Shown here: positions 11,903 through 22,284 of the stretch, one piece after another
How positions within the stretch are numbered: position 1 is the first letter of the stretch
Layout of the letters: the number at the start of each line of letters is the position of its first letter
Assembly (NCBI GenBank): GCA_038496445.1
Contig: JALMLS010000566.1
Span: 1 to 40,537 of the forward strand
Reading direction: 5' to 3'
Length of the DNA: 40,537 bases
From: Trichosphaerium sp. ATCC 40318
Taxonomy: Eukaryota > Discosea > Flabellinia > Trichosidae
The notes under the pieces: generated by a model
What the model was told of the DNA's origin: nothing
Database searches by the model: none
The model's input: only the letters and a program-made list of their open reading frames with translations
Program-made: the position numbers and the translations under genes

Positions 11903-14840
11903 TTAAAAATACTGTAATGGAGAGTCATGACTTATGTCTGTGTTTTGTATTTCTATTTCATCTCCGAAAAGGATATTATCTTTATACTCTGGTACTAAGA
12001 ATGAATCTATGATTTCTTCTTGTTTTTCATCAAAAAACGAGCTAAATTCTGGTTGACATCTCTCTACTGTCAAGTCTATCTTTGGTTCGTTGCTACAAAT
12101 TAAATTAATGTCTGGTACTTTTACTTGTACATCAGACGCATTCCGAGGACTAGTGACACTACACCAACATTAGAAAAAACGAGAAACTCCAAAAAAAGAA
12201 AAAAAAAGAGCTAGAATTTGTTATTGCTTCTCTTATTGATGTTTAGAAGTTTGACCGCACGTGATCGAGAATATACGGTTTTTTGGCGCGAGAATATCAA
12301 ACGAAGGGAAAAATCACGTGCAGGGTTAACGTACACTTCAACAATATTTGTTGGTTTGGTTCTTTGTATTTCTTCAATTGTATCTTTAAAATGTGACATA
12401 TCATATCCATACGCGATAGCTTCATCATAGAGAGCTCTACATTGAATATTTACTACAATAGTATAACATAATAATATACTTACTTTGTGAGCATATTAGA
12501 TGTTCTCCAAGTGTTTGCCAAGTCAATCATTGTTCGAAACGTCTTTTTAGAAACAGTCAGAAAAAAGCTCGTGTTTGCGAAATGTTTGCGTTGCATACCT
12601 CTAAAAACAATAACTGGTCATTTGTTCTTATTGCGATAAAGCAACAGTTGTAAGCTGTAAAGTAGCATCCAGGGAAACATGAAATATTTGGACATTGAGT
12701 GTATGAGGACCAAGCTTTTCTAGCTCCCTTAAAAAAAATTATTTAAAGACAGAAAATAATGTGTCATACCTCAAGAGCCATGGTGTGATAAGATCCTGCG
12801 AGATTAACAACAGAGGTAAGAGTCATAATTAGGATAGAAAAGAACGTTACATTCAAAGGGCTCGAAGAACTCATCTCTTGGATGAGAAATTCTTCTGCCT
12901 CTTTCAACTGACACATGAAAGCTGTGTGTTCAATTGCCGACTAACAATGCATGTCAACAAACAACCAAGAGACTATAACAAATGCCTAACCAATTGCAGT
13001 AGGTCAGCCTTTTCTACACCCCATGATGAGCTATACCAAGGAAGCTTGGAAACGCCAAACCAAATCTAAAAAAAGAATTAGAAACACGTGATTTAGTAAC
13101 ATAGAGCCACCGGTCGTAAGATTGATTTTAACGTACACCAGCAAGAGAAGCCCATAACCTCTGTATAATCTCAACTTGTTTTAGAGGCCTAGCATTAGGT
13201 CCATAGCTAAGTTTAGATACTCTTTGTAAAACTCTTTCGTGTATATCAACAATATCTTCACTGGAGAAGGAAAAAATGAGTTCGCTAGCAACTTCTAGGT
13301 ATTTTACCGTGAGCTGTTTAGGATGTCTTTGTGGTGTAAAAGAAAGTTTGTATCTAAACGTTCAATAAGATCAGTGGATTCTTTATCATCAACGCTAGTA
13401 AGAGCATGCTTTAGATGGTTTGTAACGCCTAATGAAAGGAAATAAGAAAACAACTCGGGATTTTTTATATTCCGAACTGCGAAAATCACGAGTGACATGT
13501 AACTATACCGTGAGCTATTTGAAGATAGAACTGACCATCTGCTCCATTTTCAATTGTGTTAACGTATATACCGAGAGTGTAGGCACCAACTAGATAATAT
13601 TAATAAAAGGGTTATGAATTCGTCATGTTCGGAAAAAAAATAACGCACGCGCAACGATTGGGTCTTTGGTGTCAACAAGGTTACGCAGAATCTGTTTGCC
13701 CATATCAATAAATTTATCTGCATGATTTATATAACCTGTAAGCCTTGCTCCCCAAGCCATACAAGCCAAATTCTCAAGCATTGAAGGATCATGAAGCCAC
13801 TCTGAAATTTCGGTTACTTGTTTACGATTTTTTGGGTTTTTTTACAAAAACAAGTTTAAAGTGTGTACAACTCCCAAGGGATTTCTCGGCACAAAGGAGA
13901 GTCGGTAGCGTAGGATGATTGTTGGTTTAATTACTGAGAATCGTAAAAAGTTCTAGCGCATTTTTTGATGCACATTAAAAAGGTGCTTACTGTTATCTTC
14001 ATGCAAAGCATCGAGAATTGTCCTTGTATCAAACACAGGTACAGGTGAAGCCTTAAAACAAGGTCAGTATTTTCATCCTGTTTATGAATTATCTACTAAA
14101 AAAGTAATTCGTCAAGCGAAATGTATTCACAAAGTAACGTTTTATATGTACCAAAGCACGTGATATTTCGTTTTTGGTATACTTTAATAAAAAATCCGAA
14201 AAAAAATCGTAAACGTTTGATTCACGCACATGCCATGGGTCCATGATATTTCTGTATAAGTCCATGTACCCATTAATATTAGATACAAGTCCTATACGTG
14301 CTTGTAAAACCCAATCTTTTACCTACAACTAGCGCATCAAAAATTCTGTGAGAAAAAACAAAAAATAAAAGGCTTCGCTTTCTACATTGAGCAATTAACT
14401 TTTTTACGCACAGGAGAAGCTGTAGCTTTATCATATAGTGTCTTTAATCTTACTACTTCTCTTTTTTGTTCTTCCAATTGTAATCTTACAGTTTCCAACT
14501 CTTCCAACATTGTAACTCTATGTCCTATCCAGAACAAAGTCACTCAAGTGAAAAAAGAAAATAAATTAAACAAAAAAAAAAAACCGTTTGTTACTTCCTG
14601 TTAGCGCCTTTATATAAAACCACGCTAGATAAATACAAGTGCCATTTTCGCAGATGTTACAACATTACCTTGCACTGGACCTCGTTTTCTTGGTCTAGCA
14701 TAGCTGCATTTCACTTTAAGTTCAATACAACGCTCACAGGGACGCTGTCCGTTACACTTCTTGTGTCTTGCCCTGCATAGCTTACAAGCGCGTTTACTTG
14801 GTGCTTCTTTTGATGTACGCTTTCTCTTACGCGTACTCAT
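11903..14840 (-). CDS. Zn(II)2Cys6 fungal-type transcription factor
   Basis: Sequence-specific nuclear regulator of the Gal4 type. The N-terminal exon begins with basic MSTRKRKRTSKE and carries six cysteines at residues 19, 22, 29, 35, 38 and 45. That is C-x2-C-x6-C-x5-C-x2-C-x6-C, the canonical Zn-cluster spacing, followed by a basic linker (ARPRKRGPVQ). The next exon is a coiled-coil dimerisation stretch (MLEELETVRLQLEEQKREVV). The middle exons are helical (for example WLHDPSMLENLACMAWGARL, IWFGVSKLPWYSSSWGVEKA) and resemble the middle-homology region of fungal factors. The last exon is acidic (FDEKQEEIIDSFLVPEYKDN) and ends with TAA at 11903-11905. It may serve as an activation domain. About ten short introns interrupt it. 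An in-frame ATG at 14885 would add 15 residues; I prefer 14840 because the extension has no basic or conserved character. Confidence 0.85.
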
Positions 14841-15169
14841 TGTTGTTACGCCGAAATTATTATTATTACAAGCACGTGGAATCAAAAAAGCGAAAACTTA
14901 ATGACACGTGACTTGAAAAGGTCTTTATTAGGATGGTATCTCTATGGAATCTTTAAAAAAGCTAATAAACATATCTGGGATAAAAAAACCAAAACGAAAC
15001 ACGTGTTTTATTGACAGTTGTCACCGTTATACGTCACTTTTTATCAAGGTATTTGTGATTCTTTTGTACTGGCTGGCGTTTGATACTATTAAAAAACAAA
15101 GCTGGTATTCTATTTTAGGGTGAAAAAACAGAATCGAAATACAAATAGTGGAGGAACACATAGTGTTTT
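14841..15169. other. Intergenic region with three CACGTG hexamers
   Basis: About 330 bp upstream of the Zn-cluster factor (minus strand) and downstream of the DUF4397 gene. CACGTG occurs at about 14873, 14905 and 15000, a local cluster that could be E-box-like promoter elements. The reading is inference only. Confidence 0.35.
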
Positions 15170-16053
15170 TTAATTGTCTACAGATACTACAACGCTCAAT
15201 GGATAAACCTTGTTAACAACTGAACCTTGCGCAAATATAGTGTACACTAAACCGGCACGTAATTGTAAGTCTTGAATTTTTAGAAGAGGCTTGCGGTCAG
15301 AGAAAGCTAAATGACATAAGACACTGAAAAAAAAGACAAATTTCAAGAAAAATGAGGCTTACTTCTCACGGTTAGAAAGTATGAACCTGGTTCTACAGCA
15401 ACGTATTCACTGTCTTGCGTGTACGAAATATCTTTGAATAACTCTATGTTGCCATCATCCACAACGACATCAACGGCAGGTGCATCTTCAACCAAGTGGA
15501 CAAGGCGCACCATTGACAATTTCTTTTCACAATCAGTTTCAAGTAGCTATCTCGTGCATAGGTACCTTTTGAGGTGCAAACACATCTTTAATAAGAAGAG
15601 GTCCGATGGTAGTAAAAGCTCCGCCAATAATAGCAAGTGTATACAAATTATCACCTTCTACAGGAAGCCTTGGTTGATTTAGTGTTGATTTTTTCGACAA
15701 GGTCAGAAAAAAAGATCGTTTTTGTCAAAAAGAGTACAGTGTATCAACGAGAGCAGGGAACTTTTCTCCGGTGGAAAATGCCTTTAAACGAATTATAGGT
15801 GCCTCAAACACTGGTCTATAGATAGTATCAACCGGCGCAAGGTACTGAATATTGTCTCTAAACTAAACAAAGTAAGTCGAAACTACCGGTGGAAATCTAC
15901 TGGTCATTTCGCACGTGCCCTGATGAACCCTTGTGGCGGATCGGTGCGGATATCGATACCAGGAGAATCCCTTACGCTATTGATAACGCGTAGGCTCGCA
16001 GCATTCGAAATGGTGGTAGTGACAGCAAGTATTAGAAGGACGTATTGCAGCAT
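15170..16053 (-). CDS. Secreted protein with two DUF4397 domains
   Basis: The start ATG at 16053 opens a clear signal peptide (MLQYVLLILAVTTTISNA). Domain 1 begins SLRVINSVRDSPGIDIRTD and continues through DNIQYLAPVDTIYRP to NLYTLAIIGG. Domain 2 begins MVRLVHLVEDAPAVDVVVDD, continues ELFKDISYTQDSEYVAVEPG, and ends LRAGLVYTIFAQG. The pattern V-R-x-V-x-x-x-x-D-x-P-x-V/I-D-V, then a Y..V..G.Y strand pair, is typical of DUF4397. The first intron appears to use a GC donor (AGG|GCACGT). The stop is TAA at 15170-15172. The protein is probably extracellular or wall-associated; function unknown. To my knowledge the family is mainly prokaryotic, so its presence in a eukaryote is of note. Confidence 0.75.
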
Positions 16054-16322
16054 GTTGGTTTTTGTGATACTAAAATTAATCTTTCGCTTTCTCCAATCGT
16101 ATGTTTGATGTTCCGACCACGTGTGATCCAAGAACACCTACTGTAACAATACAATAGCCAAATATCAATCACAGGTAGCATGAAAGGGAAGAACAGGTAC
16201 AAAAAAATCGAAACAAAGTTGTACCGACCTGCTAAAGTACCAGTAGTGGTAAAAACCAGATGCTACATGAGCTACAACCAAAGCAGCCAAATAACTTCAA
16301 ATACATCGAGGTAGCTTCTACT

Positions 16323-16737
16323 TTTTTATGATGAACAAAAAGGCTCAATGGGTGGAATGTACATCTCGTGGGTTAGTTTAATGTAAGTAACTATTTTCTC
16401 ATTTTGCGCTAGAAGATGGATAGGAATACTATTTGGAAAAGTACAGTCACAAAACGTGGCAACATCACAGCGAAGTGAAGTGACTGAATAATCAACACAA
16501 AACTCACTGCTGACGTTAATACAAGAGTCAAGAGACAAGTTCTATAAGAGTAACGGAATCACGTGTAGCGGCAAATCTTACAACCCCATTTACAGACAAA
16601 GTAGGCTGCTTTGTATCAAGCAAGCGAGTTGGAAAATTCAGGCCGTTGATAAGCTTCTCATTTAGTGTCAACGTGCTAACTTCTATCGTATCTACCACTA
16701 TTGGTATACCTTTCCATATTTAAACCACAATACTCCA
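16323..16737 (-). CDS. Unknown cysteine-containing protein, incomplete model
   Basis: Two well-matched exons. One reads GIPIVVDTIEVSTLTLNEKL through TLSVNGV. The other reads NLSLDSCINVSSEFCVDYSV through PPIEPFCSS and stops at about 16323. They join in phase 0 across a 40-nt intron (donor GTAAGA, acceptor CTTATAG) that contains ACACGTGAT. Six cysteines cluster in the second exon, including C-D-C, which suggests an extracellular or luminal disulfide-bonded protein. No start codon could be placed upstream, and a further 5' exon is expected before the S-adenosylmethionine decarboxylase stop at 16806. It could also be a pseudogene fragment or a missing part of the DUF4397 gene. Confidence 0.4.
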
Positions 16738-16805
16738 TGGTTTCTATGGACCGGCACGGTAAAAAGTTGACTTGGTTTAATACAATTATTGTTTTTTTAT
16801 TTCTG

Positions 16806-18150
16806 TTATACAACTTTTTGGCATGTGTACATTGCGAGTTGACATGTATCATTTAATACACGTGCACTTCTGTGTGTTACTTTGTATGTACGAGGTGGTA
16901 ATCCAAGAAGCGTTTCAATGGGAGAATCTAACATAGACTGTCAGTATAAAAAAAACTGAAAAAATATTCGTACCTCTCTTTTCTTTTGTGTTAATAAGAA
17001 GTGTTGCGATAAAAGATGATGGTTTATACATATCCAGTATACGTTCAACAAGTACATCATATTGTTCTTGTGCTGCGTTCGTCTCAAAACTAACAAACGA
17101 GAATTCTTTTTGTGGAGTAACATGAGTGGTGAAGAAATTCTAAAGCAAAAAAAACAACGTCAGTTTACACCAAGAAAAAAAAAAGCATGTGATCCAAAAC
17201 AACCAAATAAAATACAATAATCCTTCTACATTACCACAACAGAAAATAAAATGCCAAGAAATTGCATACAAGTCAAAAAACAATTAAAAAAAAAAGAAAA
17301 AAATGAGAAAAAAAAAGGTACCTTTTGTGACAGTCCATTTACTGAGTAACCACAAGGTTCAAAAAGGAATTCGCTTGTTGTAGCAGGTTCATTTGATATT
17401 ATAGTAGACATTCCAGTACTTTTTGTTATTCCTTTTGCTGTTCTACCTTCCTTGGCGTAAAAACTTTGAGAGACTTTTTCGTCGATCTGAGTCATCATTA
17501 TCTCAAAATGTTGATACTTCCCAAGCGCAGGTATATGATTTTCAGATGGTCTAGCGAGGTACAAGTACCAGTTATCAGTCGATGATGGATTTCCGAGCGT
17601 ATAACCCGTTCCTGCAAAGTGTTTGTTCAAGTATTCTACCTACAGCGGTTTTAGTACGTTTAGGAGCGTTTGGACGGTTTTTGCGTTGTTGGTGAACTTA
17701 GAGAGATCGGTTTTAATAAAACAAGCTGTTTCGTACCTCTTCGTCAAAGTTACGGTGCGGAAAGTGCTGTTTTGAAGGTTCCATGTAGCTTTTACGTGAG
17801 TAAGCCACAAATGACACAGAAGTCTTTGCGCGTTGCGAAAATTCCATGAGAGTATCAAGGCATCGTAGTAGTCTCGTCTCGCCGCATGTTTTGAGTACAA
17901 CTTTGTTGGAAAATACAAATAAGCTCGATTCTGATAGTACATACGCGTCACAATGATCGTTGGATGTTTGTGATAGAATATCGCATCGAATATGGCGTAG
18001 TAGAGTCAACCAGTCATTTTTCTTAATTACTCTCATCCCCATTGTATTATCTGTAGAACATGAAAACTCTACGTCTAGGCGCTTTTCCGCTCCTTCAAAA
18101 AAATCTGTAGGCCTTTGGGAAAATAAGCGAAACGAAACACTGAATGTCAT
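16806..18150 (-). CDS. AMD1: S-adenosylmethionine decarboxylase proenzyme
   Basis: Supplies decarboxylated AdoMet for spermidine and spermine synthesis. It self-cleaves to form a pyruvoyl cofactor. Four exons: 18150-17737, 17639-17322, then about 17143 to 16970 and about 16930-16806. Exon 1 has DFFEGAEKRLDVEF, the processing site AYVLSE|SSLF (the first Ser after Glu becomes the pyruvoyl group), and KTCGETRLL with the catalytic Cys. It ends EPSKQHFPHRNFDEE. Exon 2 carries GNPSSTDNWYLY and EPCGYSVNGL (the catalytic Ser). Exon 3 carries TTHVTPQKEFSFVSFE (the catalytic His). All three active-site residues of the human enzyme are thus present. The protein starts about 11 residues earlier than human AMD1. 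The intron donors between the first exons are GTACGA and GTACCT. Confidence 0.93.
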
Positions 18151-18835
18151 CGTGAATTAGCCCCTAATAATGGTATACGTACACCTCAATATTCATCATC
18201 TTAGTGTTGATACGTTACAGTGGAATAAGCACTCAATTAATACGGTTAGAGCTAGAAGCATGCACACAGTTGTTTTTATGGGTTTAATTACGCGTTTTAA
18301 TTATTATAATAAAACCTTGACGCGAGAGGGTTTAGAAGAGAGAGGCTTTCTTTTTCAGAATCCTTTGAAATCTTTGGTTTTAAGTCAACTTGATCAAATT
18401 CATATGAAAAACCCAGAACGAACATCCACACGAACGTCAAAAATGTCCGCCATAGTAGAAGCTTCTAGACTACACCTAGTTCACTTAAACAATGGCCGGA
18501 ATTTAGTTAGCGCTTAAAGATGATTGCGAGACGGCTATTCTTGGTCTCTCTGGAGAAAAAGAAACCCACAGTTTAGTGGGTGACACAACAAGGTACAATA
18601 AGAAACTTAAATTGAACGTCAACGTTAAAGATAACAAGTTAGCACGTGGAGAAAGGTAACATTATCTATTATTTTCAGATTCTAAGTTGGTCACAGCGCA
18701 ACTCATGCTGCATGAGAGAAACCTATGATCTTGTATTGCCATAATCCCAATCGCGTGGGTTTCTTGTAATTAACCTTTTGACAGAACTATGGTGTTTGTG
18801 TTGTGTTTCATAATTTCTGTCTCAATGGGTTGAAA
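18151..18835. other. Upstream region of AdoMet decarboxylase with an opposite-strand 115-codon ORF
   Basis: A plus-strand ORF at 18170-18517 (MVYVHLNIHHLSVD..) starts only 20 bp from the divergent decarboxylase ATG. Two true starts that close would leave no room for UTRs, and the ORF resembles no known family. I therefore treat it as probably non-coding 5' UTR or promoter of the decarboxylase. CACGTG occurs at about 18643. Confidence 0.3.
18828..18835. repeat. 8-bp target-site duplication (left) of the MITE
   Basis: GGTTGAAA, identical to 19154-19161 at the right border. Confidence 0.75.
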
Positions 18836-19153
18836 TAACGCTCTTCCGTTATGAATATAAGCAATATTCATATTTATAGCACCAAACGGCAAATATTCAT
18901 AGACAAAAGAAAAACCGTCACTTACAACGTATTCATGTGTGCAGTACTCTTATCTGTAATGCGTTATTGTAGTTCTTATGGTAATAGAATTGTAACTGCC
19001 AAACGTAAACCAATGCTGCGCGATCAATTTTCTACTGCGTAAGTGGCAGCAAAAAGGGCATGAATAATGAATGAATTTTTTTAGTCATGAATATTTGTGA
19101 ATATAGGCTGTATTTGATTATTCAAATTATTCATTCATAACGGAAGGGCGTTA
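18836..19153. mobile_element. hAT-like MITE (non-autonomous DNA transposon)
   Basis: A 318-bp element with 21-bp terminal inverted repeats. The left end is TAACGCTCTTCCGTTATGAA; the right end is its reverse complement with one mismatch. A perfect 8-bp direct duplication, GGTTGAAA, flanks it at 18828-18835 and 19154-19161. An 8-bp target duplication is the hallmark of hAT transposases. Internal ATTCAT motifs recur in both orientations near the ends. No transposase is encoded; a 63-codon ORF inside is incidental. A 13-bp piece of the same terminus (ATTCATAACGGAA) recurs at about 19290, perhaps a relic of another copy. Confidence 0.8.
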
Positions 19154-19161
19154 GGTTGAAA
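19154..19161. repeat. 8-bp target-site duplication (right) of the MITE
   Basis: GGTTGAAA, identical to 18828-18835. Confidence 0.75.
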
Positions 19162-19321
19162 GGCTCTAAATTAAAAAAAGAAAATGCCAACAAAGCAATC
19201 AATTTATTTATAGTGTGCTGAACACTAGCACTGAGAACCAAGTAACAACGTGGATGTGGTTACTATATAGATACACTTGCTTACTTACATTCATAACGGA
19301 ATACACCACCGTTCCCTTTCA

Positions 19322-19675
19322 TCAAACCATCGAAATGATTACATCTTCCTGCGCTAGGTGTTCGCTTATTGCATCGTCTACCACAGTTTTTCTTGCCTGA
19401 TATGTGTTCAAACTATATTTTGAAGTGAGTCGAAATTTGAGCAGCGTAGACAATGCAGAAGTGCGTACGTAATCATATTTCTCGCTAGGGCAAGATCCCC
19501 AACGGTCGGCGCAAAAAGTTCCAGACTCTCCGTCAGTGCTTTCATACAGCCTCGAGCACCATTTGCCTACGCACGATTCTACCTCTTCGTCATTTCCTGA
19601 TACAGGACATGCGAACATAAAGACTACAAACAGAATAGCCAAGGATAGCGTCGGTATTAAAGAAAAGTTGCTCAT
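19322..19675 (-). CDS. Small secreted cysteine-containing protein
   Basis: A single exon of 117 residues when started at the ATG at 19675, which opens a strong signal peptide (MSNFSLIPTLSLAILFVVFM..ACPVSG). An in-frame ATG at 19795 would bury this peptide, so it is disfavoured. The mature part has SCVGKWC and FCADRWGSC, four cysteines in two close pairs. It ends KTVVDDAISEHLAQEDVIIS. The last ~100 bp recurs, inverted and decayed, at 23347-23456, so the gene belongs to a locally duplicated family. No known family was recognised. Function unknown; secretion and disulfides are inferred. Confidence 0.6.
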   Translation of the reverse strand: MSNFSLIPTLSLAILFVVFMFACPVSGNDEEVESCVGKWCSRLYESTDGESGTFCADRWGSCPSEKYDYVRTSALSTLLKFRLTSKYSLNTYQARKTVVDDAISEHLAQEDVIISMV

Positions 19676-20091
19676 TGTAAGGCAACAATAGTTTTTTGAA
19701 TGAAAATGTTGTGAGTTTTCAAGAGTTTGTCCGATGAATCCCCGATTTCTGTGAAAATTGAAACCGCGACACTCACGTAAAACCTCCTTGACCACGTTGG
19801 TCTCCGAGCCATACTGAATATTAGACGAGTTAGATGGTCTTATTACAGTCTTTGTTACTTCAAGCGACCTTTCGTGTCTTGTTTACGACTCACAGAGTAA
19901 GCACAAGGAGTGAAACGCTCCGCGAAACTACGTGGTTTTCTGGAGAGAAATACAGAAAAAATACCGCACGTGACTGAAAAAAAAAAGCCAAAGGAAGCTA
20001 CCTTTCGTTGAACAAAGGTAACACTAAACTACACGACTCTCACAACACCACATGAGGACTACACAAATACACGAGATATGGTCTCAACTGT

Positions 20092-20109
20092 CGACTCACT
20101 TCAAAGTGT
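20092..20109. repeat. 18-bp target-site duplication (left) of the LINE-type element
   Basis: CGACTCACTTCAAAGTGT, identical to 23347-23364. The right-hand copy continues into sequence related to the gene at 19.3 kb and the left-hand copy does not. This is as expected if the element split an older duplicated gene. Confidence 0.65.
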
Positions 20110-20159
20110 CGTAGATGGCATACAAAATTTAGTTATTTACCCACTAACAGTGTTTTCGT

Positions 20160-20393
20160 ATGTTCAAAAAACTCACAGGATTGGAACAATATCAGGTATA
20201 TAAACTTGGATCTGGATTTTTGGTAATGAAGGTTTTTAACTCCGAAAGTGATTTTGAAAAAGTGCAAAGGTATTCTAAATATTTCGAAGCTCTCTCCTTC
20301 GGAGGCTGCTTCAGATATCGTGATAATGCCAAAAGAGCACGTGATACTTCTAAAGATGATGATATTAGACGTTATTGTTCTGCGTTACAATAA
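20160..20393 (+). other. ORF inside the LINE-type element, possible ORF1 remnant
   Basis: 77 residues (MFKKLTGLEQYQVYKLGSGF..), charged, with no recognisable family. A variant model would start at 20079 and splice at about 20198, but that crosses the inferred insertion border. It is either part of the retroelement or an unrelated small gene. Confidence 0.3.
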
Positions 20394-20399
20394 CAATAC

Positions 20400-21100
20400 T
20401 ATTGTAGGGTATACAAATGGCTAATTTATTTCCAAATTAAGCACAATCAATCTACATGTGTGGATTATTTATCACAACATTGTTGCATCTGAAGATTGAT
20501 TTGGGTATTGTAGGGTATCTAAATGACTAATTTTTATCTAAATCGGGCGACTAAATCAATCTAAGGGTATTGGTGACAAATAACTAATTTATTTCCAAAT
20601 TAAGCACAATCAATCTACATGTGTGGATTATTTATCATAACATTTGATTGAATTTTGGAGTATTGGCAACAAATAACTAATTTATATCTAAATCAGGACT
20701 ATTTATGTCTAAATCGGGTATTAGTTATCAAAATATTGTCGCATCTTTAGATTGATTTGGGTATTGGCGACAAAACACTAAATTTATTACTAAATTGGCG
20801 ACTAAATCAATCTTGGGTAATGGCGACAAATAACTAATTTATATTTAAATTAGGACTATTTATGTCTAAATCGGGTGTTAGTTATCAAAACATTGTCGCA
20901 TCTTTAGATTGATTTGGGTATTGGCGACAAATAGCTAATTTTTATCTAAAGCAAGACTATTTATTGATTGATTTTTGGGAGTATTGGCAACAAATAACTA
21001 ATTTATATCTAAATTAGGACTATTTATGTCTAAAATGGGTTATTAGTTATCAAAACATTGTCGCATCTTTAGATTGATTTGGGTATTGGTGACAAAACAC
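20400..21100. repeat. Imperfect tandem repeats, period about 155-170 bp
   Basis: Four diverged copies of a unit centred on TTATCAAAACATTGTCGCAT followed by CTTTAGATTGATTTGGGTAT. They lie near 20475, 20725, 20880 and 21050. Between them, blocks such as CTAATTTATATCTAAATTAGG and TATTTATGTCTAAATCGGG recur. The array occupies the 5' part of the LINE-type insertion and may be a monomer-type promoter array, but this is inference. Confidence 0.75.
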
Positions 21101-21896
21101 TAATATTTACCCTTATTAGGACAAGGTGTATAAGGGTAATACGGTCCGCCTATTTATTCCTTTGCGGTCCCATACAGATTTACATATCTGATAGGAACAC
21201 TTACAGAGTAAAAGTTTTGTTGTTGTAGCTTGTGAGATACAAAATTTCTACTCCATGTTTGACTCGTCATATTTCCAATTTGTTTTTGATAATTTTGTAT
21301 TGATTTTTGTTTGTTATTTTCCTGTTTTTGTAAGACTTCGATATGGTTGTGGGTTTGGGTGGGTGCTATCGTAGGATTGCGGAAACGTTGTTACGTTCAA
21401 GGAACAAAAGGGCTTAAGAATACTTAGTATTGTTAATGTCCTTGAACAATAACTACAATTAGTTAAGTACCACTACTTATACACATAATAACCCTAATAG
21501 TGACGCATTTGAATATGGGTTTATACTTCAACTTGTAAAGGATTGGACCTTGAGCTGTTTATAGTTGTAGTTTATCAATCAATAATCATTATCAATGTCA
21601 ATTTGGTTAAGCATGTGTACTTAAAACAAAATAGCCCGTATCAATAAAACTCAGTGATTGATTATGCATTGTTGGTTAAGGACATCAACTTAAAATGAAA
21701 TAGCCCGTATCAAAGTACAACTTTTCAATCACCTTTTGAATGTGATTAAGGATGTGTACTTAAAACGTAATGACTCTAATGGTGGCAAATACAACATTGG
21801 TTGTTGGCGAGGGTTTTAAAAAATCTAATTTGTAATTGTAAACGTTTTTGGAATCAATCTGGTAACTGTGTTAAGTAGGTGAACTTAGATCGTAAT

Positions 21897-22284
21897 AGCA
21901 ACAATCAATCTAGATAAAGTACATTAAGGATGTGTGCTTAATGCATAATGGCAACAATCAATCTAGTCTTAATGTGTTAAGGATGTGTGCTTAAACTACG
22001 AAAGCAACAATCAATCTAGATAAGGTGCATTAAGGATGTGTGCTTAATGCATAATGGCAACAATCAATCTTAGAGTAATGGCTATTCACTAGTGCTAAGT
22101 AATACAACTTAATGCAAGATAGCAACAATCAATCTAGATAAAGTACATTAAGGATGTGTGCTTAATGCATAATGGCAACAATCAATCTAGTCTTAATGTG
22201 TTAAGGATGTGTGCTTAAACTACGAAAGCAACAATCAATCTAGATAAGGTGCATTAAGGATGTGTGCTTAATGCATAATGGCAA
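21897..22284. repeat. Perfect 164-bp direct repeat (offset 224 bp) built of shorter units
   Basis: Positions 21897-22060 and 22121-22284 are identical. Each copy contains three diverged sub-units beginning CAACAATCAATCTAG and containing TTAAGGATGTGTGCTTAA. Looser versions of the same words extend back to about 21600. Identity of the two long copies points to recent duplication. Confidence 0.85.

Noticed and set aside
18170-18517. 115-codon plus-strand ORF as a gene
   Set aside because: Its ATG is 20 bp from the divergent AdoMet decarboxylase ATG and the sequence resembles no family; kept only as a note on the upstream region.
18851-19042. 63-codon ORF
   Set aside because: Lies wholly within the MITE between its inverted termini.
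20079-20393. Two-exon gene starting MVSTVDSLQS
   Set aside because: It would cross the left border of the retroelement defined by the 18-bp duplication; the more economical reading is flank plus element ORF.
21897-22284. CRISPR-like array
   Set aside because: Units are diverged, of unequal length and without unique spacers; the context is a eukaryotic retroelement.
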